Under the pieces are notes generated by a model. The model was not told the DNA's origin. It did not search any database and was given only the letters and a program-made list of their open reading frames with translations. Shown one piece after another: positions 1 through 29,519 of a stretch of DNA of 64,000 bases. The stretch spans positions 3,078,035 to 3,142,034 of the forward strand of contig OY482862.1 in assembly GCA_960531495.1 (NCBI GenBank). Direction: 5' to 3'. The DNA comes from Zeus faber (taxonomy: Eukaryota; Chordata; Actinopteri; Zeiformes; Zeidae). The number at the start of each line of letters is the position of its first letter. The stretch's first letter is position 1. Made by a program: the position numbers and the translations under genes.

Positions 1-176
1 ATTTAACTCTCTTAATTTAATTAGCTGTTTTAGGTATCAAGAGTATGTTTTCAATTACAAGTACATGAGCACAGTATCTTAAACGTTACAGACTCATAAG
101 CACAAACAAATTGTTAAACACATTTGTTTGTGCTTATGTTTGTTTGTTTATTTATTTATTTACTGTTTCCTTTCAG

Positions 177-18040
<17,864 letters not shown>

Positions 18041-18111
18041 CAGCCTAAAGCCGACCACAACTCAACGAAATACAATTTAAACCAATTTTTCTTAGCTTTT
18101 TAAAAATTTGA

Positions 18112-18183
<72 letters not shown>

Positions 18184-18193
18184 AATAATAATA
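18112..18193. repeat. (ATT)n microsatellite in bzw1 3' UTR
   Basis: About 24 ATT units followed by a short AAT run, 71 bases past the bzw1 stop codon. Confidence 0.96.
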
Positions 18194-18279
18194 TTACTGC
18201 AGAACCAGGAGCAGCAGAATATTTTGTTACAGAAGTCCCTGTCTCAAGTTTCACCTTCATCATCATCTCTATTGTAAAG

Positions 18280-19339
18280 TAGAGTTCTTCACGGGTCTAC
18301 CCGAGGCCCGACCCGGCACCCGTAGGGCTTCAGGTCCACATTTTACCATGGCCAATTGGGTTCGGGTTATGTCGCATTCTATTACCTCGAATCCTAGATC
18401 TGTGTATATATATGACATGTAATATACAAAAGCTTATTGAAAATGTATTCAATATATATGAAATATATAATAAAATTTAAAAAAAGGTAGTGCAGTGGAG
18501 TATAAGCGAGATTGAGAGATTGGCTTTTCGGTATATGTTAGGGATGTTAATAATTAACCGCTTAACTGTTAACTGACAATAAAGATTTTGACCGATTAAT
18601 GCCATTAGTTAAACAGCTAAAAAATACATAATTAAAAAATAAAATAAAAAAAGTTTGTTGCATGGTAAAAGAAAAATAGGCTATACAATTTATTTCTTAA
18701 ATAGAACTCATGAGGGCGACTGGTGCAACCACACGTGCCTTTAATTTCAGGTACGTAAGAGGACAGCTTACGTACACACCCTGGCTGTGTGAGGTTCTTT
18801 CCCAAACCCGGAAGTGCTGGCCCCGGTAAGCTAAGCTGTTTACAAAAGAAACATAGCAACAAAATGAAAATGCTATATTAAACTGTATAATAAACTGTTT
18901 AAAATGAATTAATGGTGTGTGACTGGATTATATATTATTTAAATAATGCGATAATTTTCCCCCAACCTAATGGTGTGCACCTTCTAGTAAAAATGTAAAA
19001 ATACGATTAAAGAATACTAACGTCCAAATTGAGTATTAAAGTACTCATGCCCATCCCTAACGTTGCCAAGAAGTCTGAATATTCCCATTATCATGATATA
19101 ATACATTCGTCTATTCTAAACAGTACATTTTAATCTTGTCTGATAACGGTTAACGAGGGTCGGCTACCAGTCAGAAAAAAAGATTATTCTATTGTTTTGA
19201 ACATCCAACATTGACAGGCTAGAAAGACGAATATATCCGGATTCAGAAAATACCCGATGGATCAGGATCGGATCTCAGGACAAATTTCCCGGCTCCAATA
19301 GGGTTCGGGTCTTATTTTTGAGACCCGTGAAGACCTCTA
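18280..19339. mobile_element. Non-autonomous hAT element in the bzw1 3' UTR, with 8-bp target duplication
   Basis: The left end TAGAGTTCTTCACGGGTCT and the inverted right end TAGAGGTCTTCACGGGTCT agree at 18 of 19 positions. Both flanks carry TTGTAAAG (18272-18279 and 19340-19347), a perfect 8-bp duplication as expected for hAT. Sub-terminal CCCGACCCGG/CGGATCTC-type sequence is typical of such elements. The 1060-bp interior has no transposase frame. A TAGGGATG...CATCCCTA pair inside (18539-19059) may be a nested second element. Confidence 0.85.
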
Positions 19340-19883
19340 TTGTAAAGTCATTATTTCGAGGTGTACTGTACCGTAAGGGCTTTTCCATCATGTTCAGTTA
19401 AAAGATCTTTTCTTTTTTCTCTTGTTGGGCAACGCACCAATCAAATCTGCAATCTGCCTCCCTTGTGTTTATTGGTCAAATGGGGATATTTTGTGTATTT
19501 TTTTTCTTTTTATTGTTTGAAAGGTGGTTCCCTTTAAAATTGCCAGTCTGCTGGCTTATTTCCTAGCCATATTTTACAGTCGTAGGACTCGTTTGTCTGA
19601 GACTAAAAGAAAATATATGCTTCTCGGACCTCTGTGACAACATAACGTTTTCTCAGTTATTTTACATCTCAGGGAGTAGGGTGACGACTCTGAATTTTAT
19701 GCCAGAGTTTCGCTCCTGTCTCCGTCATTTTAGATGGAGCTGTGCCAGTTCTAACTGTAAAGGTGCTGGTGGCGATGCCCCTCAAAATGAACTGTAATTT
19801 TTTTGTTCATTTTACATCTTCTGTAACATACGCTAGCTTCTAGATTATTTTTATTTTATTTTCCCTACATTATGACTTTCTAA

Positions 19884-19889
19884 AATAAA
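19884..19889 (+). promoter_or_regulatory. bzw1: bzw1 polyadenylation signal
   Basis: Canonical AATAAA followed by GT-rich TTGGTGTTTTGGTGTT at about 19912-19927. It is the best-placed signal on the gene strand after the stop, although AT-rich AATAAA-like words also occur inside the hAT insertion. Confidence 0.7.
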
Positions 19890-19927
19890 AGCGAAATGAT
19901 TGTTTTCATCCTTGGTGTTTTGGTGTT

Positions 19928-21460
19928 ATTGCTGCACAGATTGACGTTAACCATAGAGGTAGGCTTGACCAAGGTCCCCGATTTTCAGGTGTATGTCGCC
20001 AAGTATAACAGGTAGGCTTAGGATTCTGGGGAAATTTATGTTAAACGTATTAAATATTCAATGAATCAGTACCCCTAAGTTGTGCTATTAATCCAGTTTT
20101 GCCTTAGAAGCCACTACAACGTCTTTGTTTTTATATAAAATATTTCCAGAAAGCGATGTATTTACCTTGCGTCATCCGGATCATTTTCCAGTTGCGCTTT
20201 CCTAGCAATTTGAGTGACCACCAACAGAGCAGTGAGAGCATGCCCAGAGCGGGGTAAGGATGTCACAGACCTCATTCCAGGCTTTCTGTTTCCTGAATGA
20301 GAGAGCCTTGGAATGAAGTTGTTGGCAAGCAAAGAAACGCGCCGCCCTATCGTTGAGTAGCGGGTATGCAGCTGCATCCCGAATCTGAAATCCCATGATA
20401 GTTTACAGAGGCCATTTCAGAAGTGTTTCCACTGGCTGTCCACTTTTTTAAACTGCGACTATCAGCAACGGGGACTGCTCTGTGCCGGAGTTGCAACACG
20501 ACAATCTCATCTAGCCCACTTTAAATGGCAATTACGTATCGGTCAAGCGTGCCTAAACGGGAGCAATTCCACATGTTACGAAAACAAAAGGGCAGGGTGC
20601 CACATTGCTTTAAGACAACCAATGAACTGTGCAATGGTATGATGGTACAACTCAGTTTCCTTCCCCCCTTCCCCCAGGCCCGCAGCCTGGTCAATGGGCC
20701 TTTGAAGGTAACGCTAACAGGGGCAGCTCCGTGATGTTAACATGGGTGACTTATTCCGAACGGTCACATTCAATATCAATTTGAGAGTCGTATACATTAC
20801 ATGTTGTTAAACCCCGAGCTTCAAAGCACTGAAGGAGTGAAGTCGAGAAGATATTCTGCCTTGAAAAGTTTTTTTTTGTTTGAAGAGAACTAATTTCAGA
20901 AGTCTATAAACCCTCATTGGATTTTCTCACTGAAAAGATTTAAACCTCAAATTTTTAACTGATTGACATAGGGCACCGCCCTCAATGTAATATCGATGTT
21001 AGATATACATTGATATGAGATCAAATGTAATGATTGTAATATTGCGATAAAGTAATTTTCGGAAACTGCTCTAGCTGTCCCGATCAAGGCCTCAGGCTGC
21101 TTGGTTATATTATTCACATTACTAATGATTTTTTCTCGAATATCATCAAATCGTTAACATCGAAGTAAATAATATTCAAACATTTAAACATATTCTGATT
21201 TTCGATTTTGTCAAGGCTGATCACCCAGATTGACGCTACCCTTGTATCTAAATATTTTCCTAGTGTTATGTCTTGGATTGCATAGATCAATGAGATAACA
21301 CCTACTCTGAAGGCATCCGAACAGAAGAGTGGCTGTAAAACCTCAGCGGGAAGATGGTCCCCATATATAGCCTTGAATATAGCTCCAGATATATTGTCCT
21401 ACCACACTGAAATTAAAAAAATCGTGTTACAGTAATTCTGTATTTTGACATGCAGGCAGT
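19928..21460. other. Intergenic sequence without a recognised gene
   Basis: Only short unconvincing frames are present, and no transposon ends or repeats were recognised. Confidence 0.6.
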
Positions 21461-21463
21461 CTG

Positions 21464-21472
21464 ACACACACA

Positions 21473-21529
<57 letters not shown>
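21464..21529. repeat. (CA)n microsatellite
   Basis: CA array of about 33 units with a CGCG interruption near its left end. A poly(C) run of about 14 bases follows at 21700-21713. Confidence 0.95.
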
Positions 21530-21530
<1 letters not shown>

Positions 21531-22078
21531 AAAGGAATACTATATTAAGAGATAAGTCATTAATTATTATATAAGATGACTTAGTCTGAGTATAGCATAA
21601 GTCTATACAGGGAAGAAAAAAGATCTCAAGAGAAGTATACATAGCTGGTGCAATGAGCAATTCAAACACTCCCAAACCATTAGGAAGTGTAATGTGGACC
21701 CCCCCCCCCCCCCAAAAAGAAGACAAGGATCCAGATGTTATGAATTAATAAGCACTAATGTAAATACATTTCCCCTGCAATACTGTACATCTCTTCTGCA
21801 TTTATTGGAAATGTTCACACTTGCACAGAGGGAACGCTGTTGCTTTTCAATCCAATGCAATACGCTTGCTTGGAGACAGACACCTCAAGTGCAGATGCAA
21901 TACCCTCAAAAGTATTTGTACGGGCAGAGGCAGATGAGAAACACTTCAGACACGCATATATATATATCAAAAATGCATACGTTTTCATGCAAATGTATTG
22001 TATATATCCATGTGTGCAAGTAAAACTGCAGATGTACACGTGCCATCTCCTGGCGGTTTATGTGTAAATTACCATTTT

Positions 22079-22079
<1 letters not shown>

Positions 22080-22173
<94 letters not shown>
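22080..22173. repeat. (AC)n microsatellite
   Basis: Perfect AC array of about 47 units, ending in an ACACA/ATAACACAAC transition. Confidence 0.97.
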
Positions 22174-22175
<2 letters not shown>

Positions 22176-22856
22176 ACACAACACAACACACTCAACTTCA
22201 TCAGGAGAATCATCAGCTCCTATCAGGACCCATAGATGGCGGTAAAGCCTTAAGAGATATTGCCTTCCTTTTAAAATAAAGATTTAATGGAGTCAAGCTT
22301 GGAGGGAGGAAAAAAAAAAGTGCCATTTTGAGAAACTCGACCACAAAGTATAAGACTGAGGCAGAACTACAAAGACGAGAAACGAGTGTTGTCTCTGTCT
22401 CTCTCTCTCTCTCTCGCTCTCTCCCTCTCAGGGGGGGTTGTTTGCCTATTGGTTTTATTTAGTTCTTTCTAAAGAACAAGAAACAATTTTGGAGACAGAG
22501 AGGAGAGCGGGGGGACGTGCGTCGGGTTTCAATGCGTGTGTCTGTTTATAATAGAATGTGTGCGCTTGCGGCTGGTAACGACAGCGTTGGTCATCAGTTG
22601 ATGCCAGAGTTTTGTAGATGTAGATAACAATGTAGCAAGATACAATAAAAATGGATGACATTTGTGTTTCTTGTAACTTTTCCGTTGTAGTTTCATAATT
22701 TGATATTGGCACTATGTTCCTCGGGCGCTGTAGCTACTTGACAAGTTCTATTTCATTTCGGTCGACACGCAACTGTATGGGTCAGCCTGTCAAGAGCCAA
22801 GGGTGATACAATTGTTTTGTTTTTCATCTCTTGAGAGATAATAATAATAACAATAA

Positions 22857-23640
22857 AAATAGCTGCAGGCAGCAATACACGGGGTCCAGGTTAGTCGTGT
22901 TAGTACGAGTTTTCCGAGTTCCCGTAAAACACAGCACTACTTTGTATCGTCACCAATTACAAATGTTCGAGTTCCCATGGAACGTAGCAACAGTTTGTGC
23001 TGTCGCTCGTCTTTACATCAGCATTACTATTGAAACGAGTTACAATTTCCGAGTTTCCATTGAACTCAGCGTCGGTTGTCTCCGTCGTCAGAGAGCCAAA
23101 CTGCACATAACCATTCGGATGATGATGTCACAAAGCGTCCTGCTCCACCACGCCCACGGTTTAGATGTGAACAGAATGTGTTTATTTACAAAAAGGGCAA
23201 AAGAGATCAAATTGAAAACAAAACGCTGGGTGTCGTCTCGACCCAGCACAGATACTGCCCGAAGCAACCACTACAGACCGATGGAGCCTACACCACGCAC
23301 CTCGCAGCATGCAAATGTCCCCCAAGAGCCACAACCTGCACATACAAGTTGGATGATAATGATGACTCCATGAACTAATCCACCACCCGACCAGAAGTAG
23401 TAGAACGTTGGCAGTTGTCAAACGTTCTGCAACTTCCGGTAAATTTTCAATGGTTTTTCACAAATTCCTGCTCCAAATGTAGATCAATTTGGATCAAACT
23501 TGAACCACAAGATGTCTGAGATGTCTTAGTTCTAACAAGACCCAAACCATTTCTGTTGGTTTGGCGGTCAGACACTTTTAGCCCGAAAAATGCCAAGGAG
23601 AAAAATAATAAAAATCACAATAAAAATAATAGGAGGGCTG
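22857..23640. repeat. Dispersed fish repeat (GCTGCAGGCAGCAATA family), copy 1
   Basis: It begins ATAGCTGCAGGCAGCAATAC...GGGGTCCAGGTTAGTC. Later landmarks are GATGATGTCACAAAGCGTC, GGAGCCTACACCACGCACCT and TGCTCCAAATGTAGATCAAT. These recur in the same order in copy 2 (23717-24790). Family unnamed, non-coding. Confidence 0.5.
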
Positions 23641-23646
23641 GACCCC

Positions 23647-23648
23647 TC

Positions 23649-23715
<67 letters not shown>
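23647..23715. repeat. (AAT)n microsatellite
   Basis: About 23 ATA/AAT units lying exactly between the two copies of the GCTGCA-type repeat. Confidence 0.95.
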
Positions 23716-23716
<1 letters not shown>

Positions 23717-23718
<2 letters not shown>

Positions 23719-24790
23719 TAGCTGCAAGCATCAATCCTTAGGGTCCAGTTTAGTCTTGTTAGGTATGTATTTCAGGTTTCTATGGTTCCAAGGTTCCCGA
23801 ATCTGCACTCTGTGATTATATGCAGGGACGTTTGGAGCAGACCGAGGGACTTTCTTCTACCGCGGATTCTTCTTTAATCGCCCTGCTTTTGCAGGAATGG
23901 GGGCCACGTCGAGCTCGGGTTGGGGAGGAGTGCAAGTTTGAGTTCAAATCGGGGCTTTCGGAAGACCCGCCACGTCAGCTCTGGGGGGCCTCATCCCTGC
24001 TACGTGCTGCCAAGCTGAGGAAGCACCGTTGCTCCTGCTGTACGATTGGCTGTTCTTGTCAGATGTTTGAAGTGACAGGTAGTCGTACTTACATCATTTT
24101 TGTGGTACCTTCCTCCTTGGATTGCATTTTCAATAAGGTACTTTTCCATGAAAAACAAATAACATTGTGATATTTCTGTGTGTAATAACAATTACAAGGC
24201 TTCTTTTTTTTCGACAGCTCGCTGGATCTTGAACACATCACTGTCGTACAGTTCAGTGGACGCGGTCACAAGTTTTTGTGGACTACTTTTTTACGTATTT
24301 TTCTTTAATCCAGCAAAGTAATGGGGACCAAAGAGATAAAATATCAATCGAACAGATCTTCAGACATCTACCAGGTAAGACTGTACATAAATATATACAT
24401 TAATCCATAGTTGGTAATGTCGAACCACTACAGAACCACAGGGTCTACACCACACACTCGACACGGTCAAATGGACAGTCTCAATAGGAATATGTACATT
24501 TGTAGTAAATAGTACGATGATGTCATAAAACGTCTGACTGTAAATCTCTTCTTGTAATTTTTTTTTGACGAATAGTGACGTTTCAATCAGGCATGATAGT
24601 GACGTGTCAATCAAGCATGACCAGCTGGATAGTTGGGGTCAGATTTGTTTGGTTTTTCATTAATATCTGCTCCGCATGTGGATCGATTTGGATGAAACTT
24701 AAACCACGAGACGCTTGTGAAATACCGGTTTAGATAACACCTCAAGCCTGTTCATAGCTTATGTCATTGTTCTGTTCCAGATCCTTTTAG
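23717..24790. repeat. Dispersed fish repeat (GCTGCAAGCATCAATC family), copy 2
   Basis: ATAGCTGCAAGCATCAATCC...GGGTCCAGTTTAGTC, then GATGATGTCATAAAACGTC, GGGTCTACACCACACACTCG and TGCTCCGCATGTGGATCGAT follow the order of copy 1. A third partial echo of the last landmark is at 24890-24930. Confidence 0.5.
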
Positions 24791-24924
24791 CTGGGTTGGA
24801 CATATTTTCACGTGAAATGCATTGGATGTAATGAAAAACCAACCAAATTTGACTGTGATATCGATCAAATTTGGTTAGTTTTTAATTTATTTCTGCTCCG
24901 TATGTGGATCGATTTGGATTAAAC

Positions 24925-25060
24925 TTCAATGCAGAGGGTTAAATGCAGAGGATCCATTTCACCGGCCACCATCAAAGCATGTGCATGTGCGTGTGTGTGC
25001 AAGCATGTGTTGTAGTGTGGTGTGTTGCGTGACAAGCGTTGGTGTGTTGCGTGTGTTGCG
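24925..25060 (+). mobile_element. SINE-like repeat, 3' fragment
   Basis: GGTTAAATGCAGAGGATCCATTTCACC... through TGTTGTAGTGTGGTGTGTTGCGTGACAAG matches the tails at 8140-8450 (inverted) and 59125-59205. Confidence 0.55.
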
Positions 25061-25132
25061 TTCTTATATACACACACGTATATATACACATATACTGTAC
25101 ATACAGATTACAAATATACATAGACAAATACT

Positions 25133-25162
25133 GTATATATATATATATATATATATACACAT

Positions 25163-25198
<36 letters not shown>
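25133..25198. repeat. (TA)n(CA)n compound microsatellite
   Basis: A TATA run followed by a CA array of about 14 units. Confidence 0.95.
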
Positions 25199-25200
<2 letters not shown>

Positions 25201-25389
25201 CAATTGACGACCTACCTGTTTAATGACCGTTCGGACTTGACCAGCTCTCTGACCAGTGTGTATTGTGATCTGTGTGTTCTCAGTCTCAGTCTCGTTCCCG
25301 CAGTCTGTCAGTATTCATAATGACGCGGGTCCTCACTTATTGACCAATTTACTGAACAACCTGGTCCTCGGAACGAAACTCGGTCGTTT

Positions 25390-26098
25390 TTCGGGGTGGC
25401 CGGTTGCTGGTGGGACGGTGTAGGGGCGTGGTTGGCCAGGGGCCAACATTCTGACAGCTTGCGCCTGGTGGGTTGGGATGTGCTGCGACCTGGTGGGGCT
25501 GTGGAGAGCGCCGCCGGGTGCCTTCCGGGGCCCCTGAGGGGACTGCTTGTTGTTGTGGGTGTGGGTTGGGGTGTGTGGGGCGGCCGGGGGGTAACATCGA
25601 GGTGCCCCGCACTGGGCACACGCTGCTATGTGTATGGGCACTTGGCACTCACTTGGCACTCATGGGTGGGGCATCTAGTTGGCTGCGGTGGGGCGGGCCT
25701 CTCCCTTGTGCGGGGCAGGGTGTCAATCTGTCAATCTGCCTTGCACCCGTGGTCCGGGTTCTGTGCCTGCGGCTGCGTCTTGTGCCTGCATTTGGGGGTT
25801 GGTTGTATGTGTACGCCCGTGGGGTGCGGGGTCTCCTCGAGCTCCCTGGGACTGGGTCATGCTCCTAGGGGCTGGGCGTGGGGGTTGCTCCACGGCTCTC
25901 TGGCTTCTCTGGTTGCCCGGGGGTCTTCTGTGGCTGCAGGGCAGTTTACTCGGGGCTTTCCTGCAGCGTTGGGTGTATACAGGGCTGCGGAGTTCAGGGG
26001 GGCTTCGTGGGCCCTTTCTGCTGCTTGGAGGCGCCACGACATATACCAACCTTCTACACCAGAACCAATTGGGATAAGTCATGTACACTCACCGGTTG

Positions 26099-26197
<99 letters not shown>

Positions 26198-26487
26198 GGT
26201 GGTCCCATCACACACGCACACACCACTATAAAAAGGGGGGATAAAGAGGGGGGTTGGTGGTGGTTCTCTATAACCAAAAACTGTGCTCTTGTCATTCTAC
26301 AGGTCATCCACAGGACAGAGTTATTGCAGCAGTTCTTGATGATTTAAGAATTAATAAAGAGTTGCATTGCAGGTTGAGAACTTGAACTCCACTTGCAGAC
26401 TAACTCTGTCCTGGATGCAATGGCATACAAATACTCTGTTGTATGCCCAGCATGCTGACAGCACAGGTTAAAAAAAAACAAAAAAAA
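25390..26487 (+). mobile_element. GC-rich unclassified retroposon, copy B, with A-rich tail and 35-bp flanking direct repeat
   Basis: Flanks 25355-25389 and 26488-26522 are a 35-bp direct repeat with three mismatches. The insert ends in AAAAAAAACAAAAAAAA, as expected of LINE-mediated retroposition. Order: GC-rich head, conserved GGTGCCCCGCACTGGGCACA, a (CA)n tract (26104-26192), then a 3' module around AAAAACTGTGCTCTTGTCAT. Copies A (9575-10530, truncated), C (47063-49090) and fragment D (46629-46780) share these parts. A 282-codon open frame exists (25396-26244) but translates low-complexity G/C/H-rich sequence including the CA array. I consider it non-coding. The family is not recognised. 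Confidence 0.7.
26104..26192. repeat. (CA)n microsatellite inside retroposon copy B
   Basis: About 44 CA units. The homologous GT/CA-rich site in copies A and C is short and impure, so the array expanded within this copy. Confidence 0.95.
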
Positions 26488-26784
26488 AACAACCTGGTCC
26501 TAGGAACGGAACTTGGTCGTTTAGTGAGGAGTACCTGTATATATTAAGACATTGAAGCTGACAGGAGCCTCTGCCTCAGCCTATGACAACGCACAGGCTT
26601 CCTCCCTCCCCTAAATCTCAAGTTCCTTAAAATGCCTGCCTTTTTGGATGCGCCAACAGTCCTGTCTCCTTCCATCACTAAGGAACAGCAACTGGTTCAC
26701 AAGGGTGGACTTAAAGGATATATATTTTCACAGCTCCATTCACCGGGCCCACAGAAAATACCTGAGTTTTTCTTTTCAAGGCAG

Positions 26785-29508
26785 GGCATAAGATAAGATA
26801 AGAGAAGATAAGATAAGATAAGATAAACTTGTTAGTCCCACACCGGGGAAATTTACATTGTTCCAGCAGCAAAAAGGGGACAGCAGAAAATAGAGAGCAT
26901 ATCAAGGTAAGCACTCTAAACAATATCTAATATATAGAAAAAAACCCCACCATGAATATGAACCAGAGTACAAATGAAATTTGCACATATCTTAACACAT
27001 TGCACATCAGGGTTTGCTCTTTCTTTCTTTCTTTTTTAACTTTTGTCTACTGGCTGCGCTGTTGGTTATACAGTCGGACAACCGCAGGAAGGAAGGACCT
27101 GCGATAGCGCTTCTTACTACATTTTGGGAGGGAGTGTCTGCGCCTGCGGAAATCCATCACTAGCGCTTTGGTTTTCCCCGCGTTGATCTGGAGGCGTTTC
27201 CGCTGGCACCAGTCCACAAAGTCCAGGGGTGAGTTCTCTGTATTCTCTGTCGTCCTCATCTGTGATGAGGCCAATGAATGCAGAGTCGTTTGAGAACTTC
27301 TGCAGGTGACAGCTGGTTGAGTTGTACATGAAGTCTGCAGTGTAGAGGATGAAGAGGAAAGGTGCCAAGCCTGTTCCTTGCGGGGCCCCCCGTGCTGCCG
27401 ATGACCATGTCAGACTCACAGTTCTGAGACCTCACATACTGTGGCCGGTCCGTGAGGTACTCCAGGATACAAAAAGACAGGTGATGCTCCACTGCAGTGT
27501 GTTGTCCGTCAGAAGCACAGGCTGGATGGTGTTGAAAGCACTTGAGAAATCAAAGAACATGATCCTCACAGTGCTCACAGGCTTCTCCAGGTGAGAGAGA
27601 GAGGAAGATGACGGCGTCGTCCACCCCGATGCCAGGCTGGTAGGCAAACTGGGGTGGGTCAATTAATGATCTCACCAGGGGGCGGAGATGCACAAGGACC
27701 AGCCTCCCCAGGGTCTTCATGAGGTGAGACGTCAGCGCCACCGGCCTGTACCTGCTGAGGTCCTTGGGGTGCGGAATATTCGGCACCGGCCGGATGTCTT
27801 CCACAGCTGTGGTACTCTCCCCAGCTCCAGGCTCACCTTGAACATGTGCTCCACTATCCCACAGAGCTGGTCTGCACATGCCTTCAGGAGCCTTGGCGCT
27901 GATGCCGTCCAGACCTGCAGCCTTTCTCTCCTTCATCTTCCTGAGCTTGTTCCTTACCTGGATCGTAGTGAAGGACAGATTGAAGCAGGGGGGCTGAGTG
28001 GAGGGTGTGAATGGGGGGGGGGGGGTTGTCTCTGGTAAGAGAAGCAGTGGGGGGTGGCTGTAAGCTGAGTGTTGAAGGAAGGGGGGTAGGGCAGAACACC
28101 TGGGGTGCAGACGATGGAAGTAGCAGGTGAATAGGCCGCGGGAGGGGAAGATGACTGATCAAATCTATTGAAAAACAAGTTCAGATCATTCACCCACCTC
28201 TGATCCCCCACAGCCTGTGAGTCTGGTTCATTGTGGCTCAAGATAGTTTTGAGGCCCCTCCAGACTCCTCTGGTGTTCTTTTGCTGCAACTGGTCCTCCA
28301 TCTTTCTTCTGTAGCTGTCCTTCCCCTCTCTGATCTTCCTCCTCAGCTGCTTCTATACCTCCTTCAGCTTCTCCTTGTCTCCTGATTTAAAGGCCCTTTT
28401 CTTCTCCTTGAAGAGAGCCTCTATATCAGGAGTAATCCAGGGTTTGCTGTTGGGAAAACACCGTACAGTCCTGGTGGGTCCAGTGTTTTCCACACAGAAG
28501 TAGATGTAATCTGTGATACAGTCAATGAGAGTGTCGATGTCCTCCCCATGAGGAGCACAGAGTTCTTCCCACACAGTAGAGTGAAAGCAATCCTGCAGAG
28601 CCTCTTCAGTCTCTTTAGACCACCTAGGGGACATGATTTAAATCCACAGAGATGAGAAGGAGGGCATGTGGGTGTTATGTCTGCAGCCTGCTCACAGCTG
28701 AGTGCAGGACATCAGCAGCCACTTTGGCGTTAGCAGAGGGCATACGATACGACATACATACGATCACAATGACTTTCGAAAATTCCCTCAGGAGATAGTT
28801 CGGCCTCATGGTTACGGCCAACAGCTCGATGTCCTTACAACAATGGTCTTCCTTGATAGTGATGTGCTGGGGGTTACACCATCTATCATTTACAAACACA
28901 GCCAGCCCGCCTCCTTTCCTCTTACCACTCTCCACTGTCCTGTCCGCCCGTAGCAAATGAAATCTGTTCAGGGAAAAAACTGCGTCCGACGTTAGCATGG
29001 TTAGCCATGTCTCGGTTAATATCATGATGCTGGACTCACAATATTCCCTCTGGTGCCGGGTCAGCGCCGTTAACTCGTCCATCTGTTGGGGCAAGATCTT
29101 ACATTCCCATGATAAGAGACAGGAGAATGGGTCTGTAACGTCTCCTTCGGGAATGATACAGAGCCCCAGCCCAGCTCCCCCACCTCCTCCTCCTCAGCTC
29201 GCGGGGGACATCGGGTCTCCCCTGGGGCAGCGCCACTGTGTTGCGGAGGGCCAAAACCTGATCCCCACTGTAAACAATAGGGCTGCTCACAGTATCTATC
29301 AACACAGTGGTTAATAAAGTTAAAAAAAAGAAGAAGAACCAGAGCAAAACGTGCAATTTTGGCCTCCATTAGTGCAAACAGTGTTTAGAAATAATAACAC
29401 AAAAAAAAGTACTTAAAAAAAGAATTGAAGACTTAAGAAGTTAAAAGAAGCTCATGAGTGAGCAGGAGCTGCTGTAACAGGCTGCCACTCACGGGTGCCA
29501 TTTTACAT
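26785..29508 (-). mobile_element. Rex1-type LINE, near full length, inactive
   Basis: On the minus strand: 5' UTR from about 29508; endonuclease (29094-28675) with ILTETWLT, KRKGGGLAVFVNDRW and DIELLAVTMRPNYL; linker (28634-28353); reverse transcriptase with AAGLDGISAK (27936) and FDFSSAFNTIQP (27570-27540 area, matching the region usually amplified as Rex1). It ends in PKCSKKRYRRSFLPAVVRLY near 27060, with a (GATAA)n tail at 26790-26826. The FADD-type catalytic box is degraded to FSND (about 27278-27297), and several frameshifts are present. Rex1 encodes an AP endonuclease plus reverse transcriptase that retroposes its own RNA. Confidence 0.85.
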
Positions 29509-29519
29509 ACGAGTACACA

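Larger units (their letters stand above)
18041..19905 (+). other. bzw1: bzw1 3' UTR (predicted)
   Basis: It runs from the stop at 18040 to a predicted cleavage site shortly after AATAAA at 19884-19889. It carries an (ATT)n tract (18112-18193) and a 1060-bp hAT insertion (18280-19339), so without these the ancestral UTR would be only about 0.7 kb. The end is inferred from the poly(A) signal and the GT-rich sequence beyond it. Confidence 0.65.

Noticed and set aside
18539..19059. A second hAT nested in the 3' UTR element (TAGGGATG ... CATCCCTA)
   Set aside because: The 8-base flanks (GTATATGT and ACGTTGCC) do not match, so there is no duplication to support a separate insertion.
20162..20396. 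Minus-strand frames (QKAWNEVCDILTP) that might be a MADF-like domain with a donor site at its end
   Set aside because: Only about 60 codons, two competing frames, and no second exon or recognisable motif set. Too weak to annotate.
22831..23378. 180-codon and 100-codon + strand frames
   Set aside because: They overlap the dispersed GCTGCA-type repeat and are not kept in its second copy.
25396..26244. 282-codon open frame, the second longest in the window
   Set aside because: It lies in GC-rich repeat sequence with several overlapping open frames on both strands and ends in a CA array. Copies A and C do not preserve the frame.
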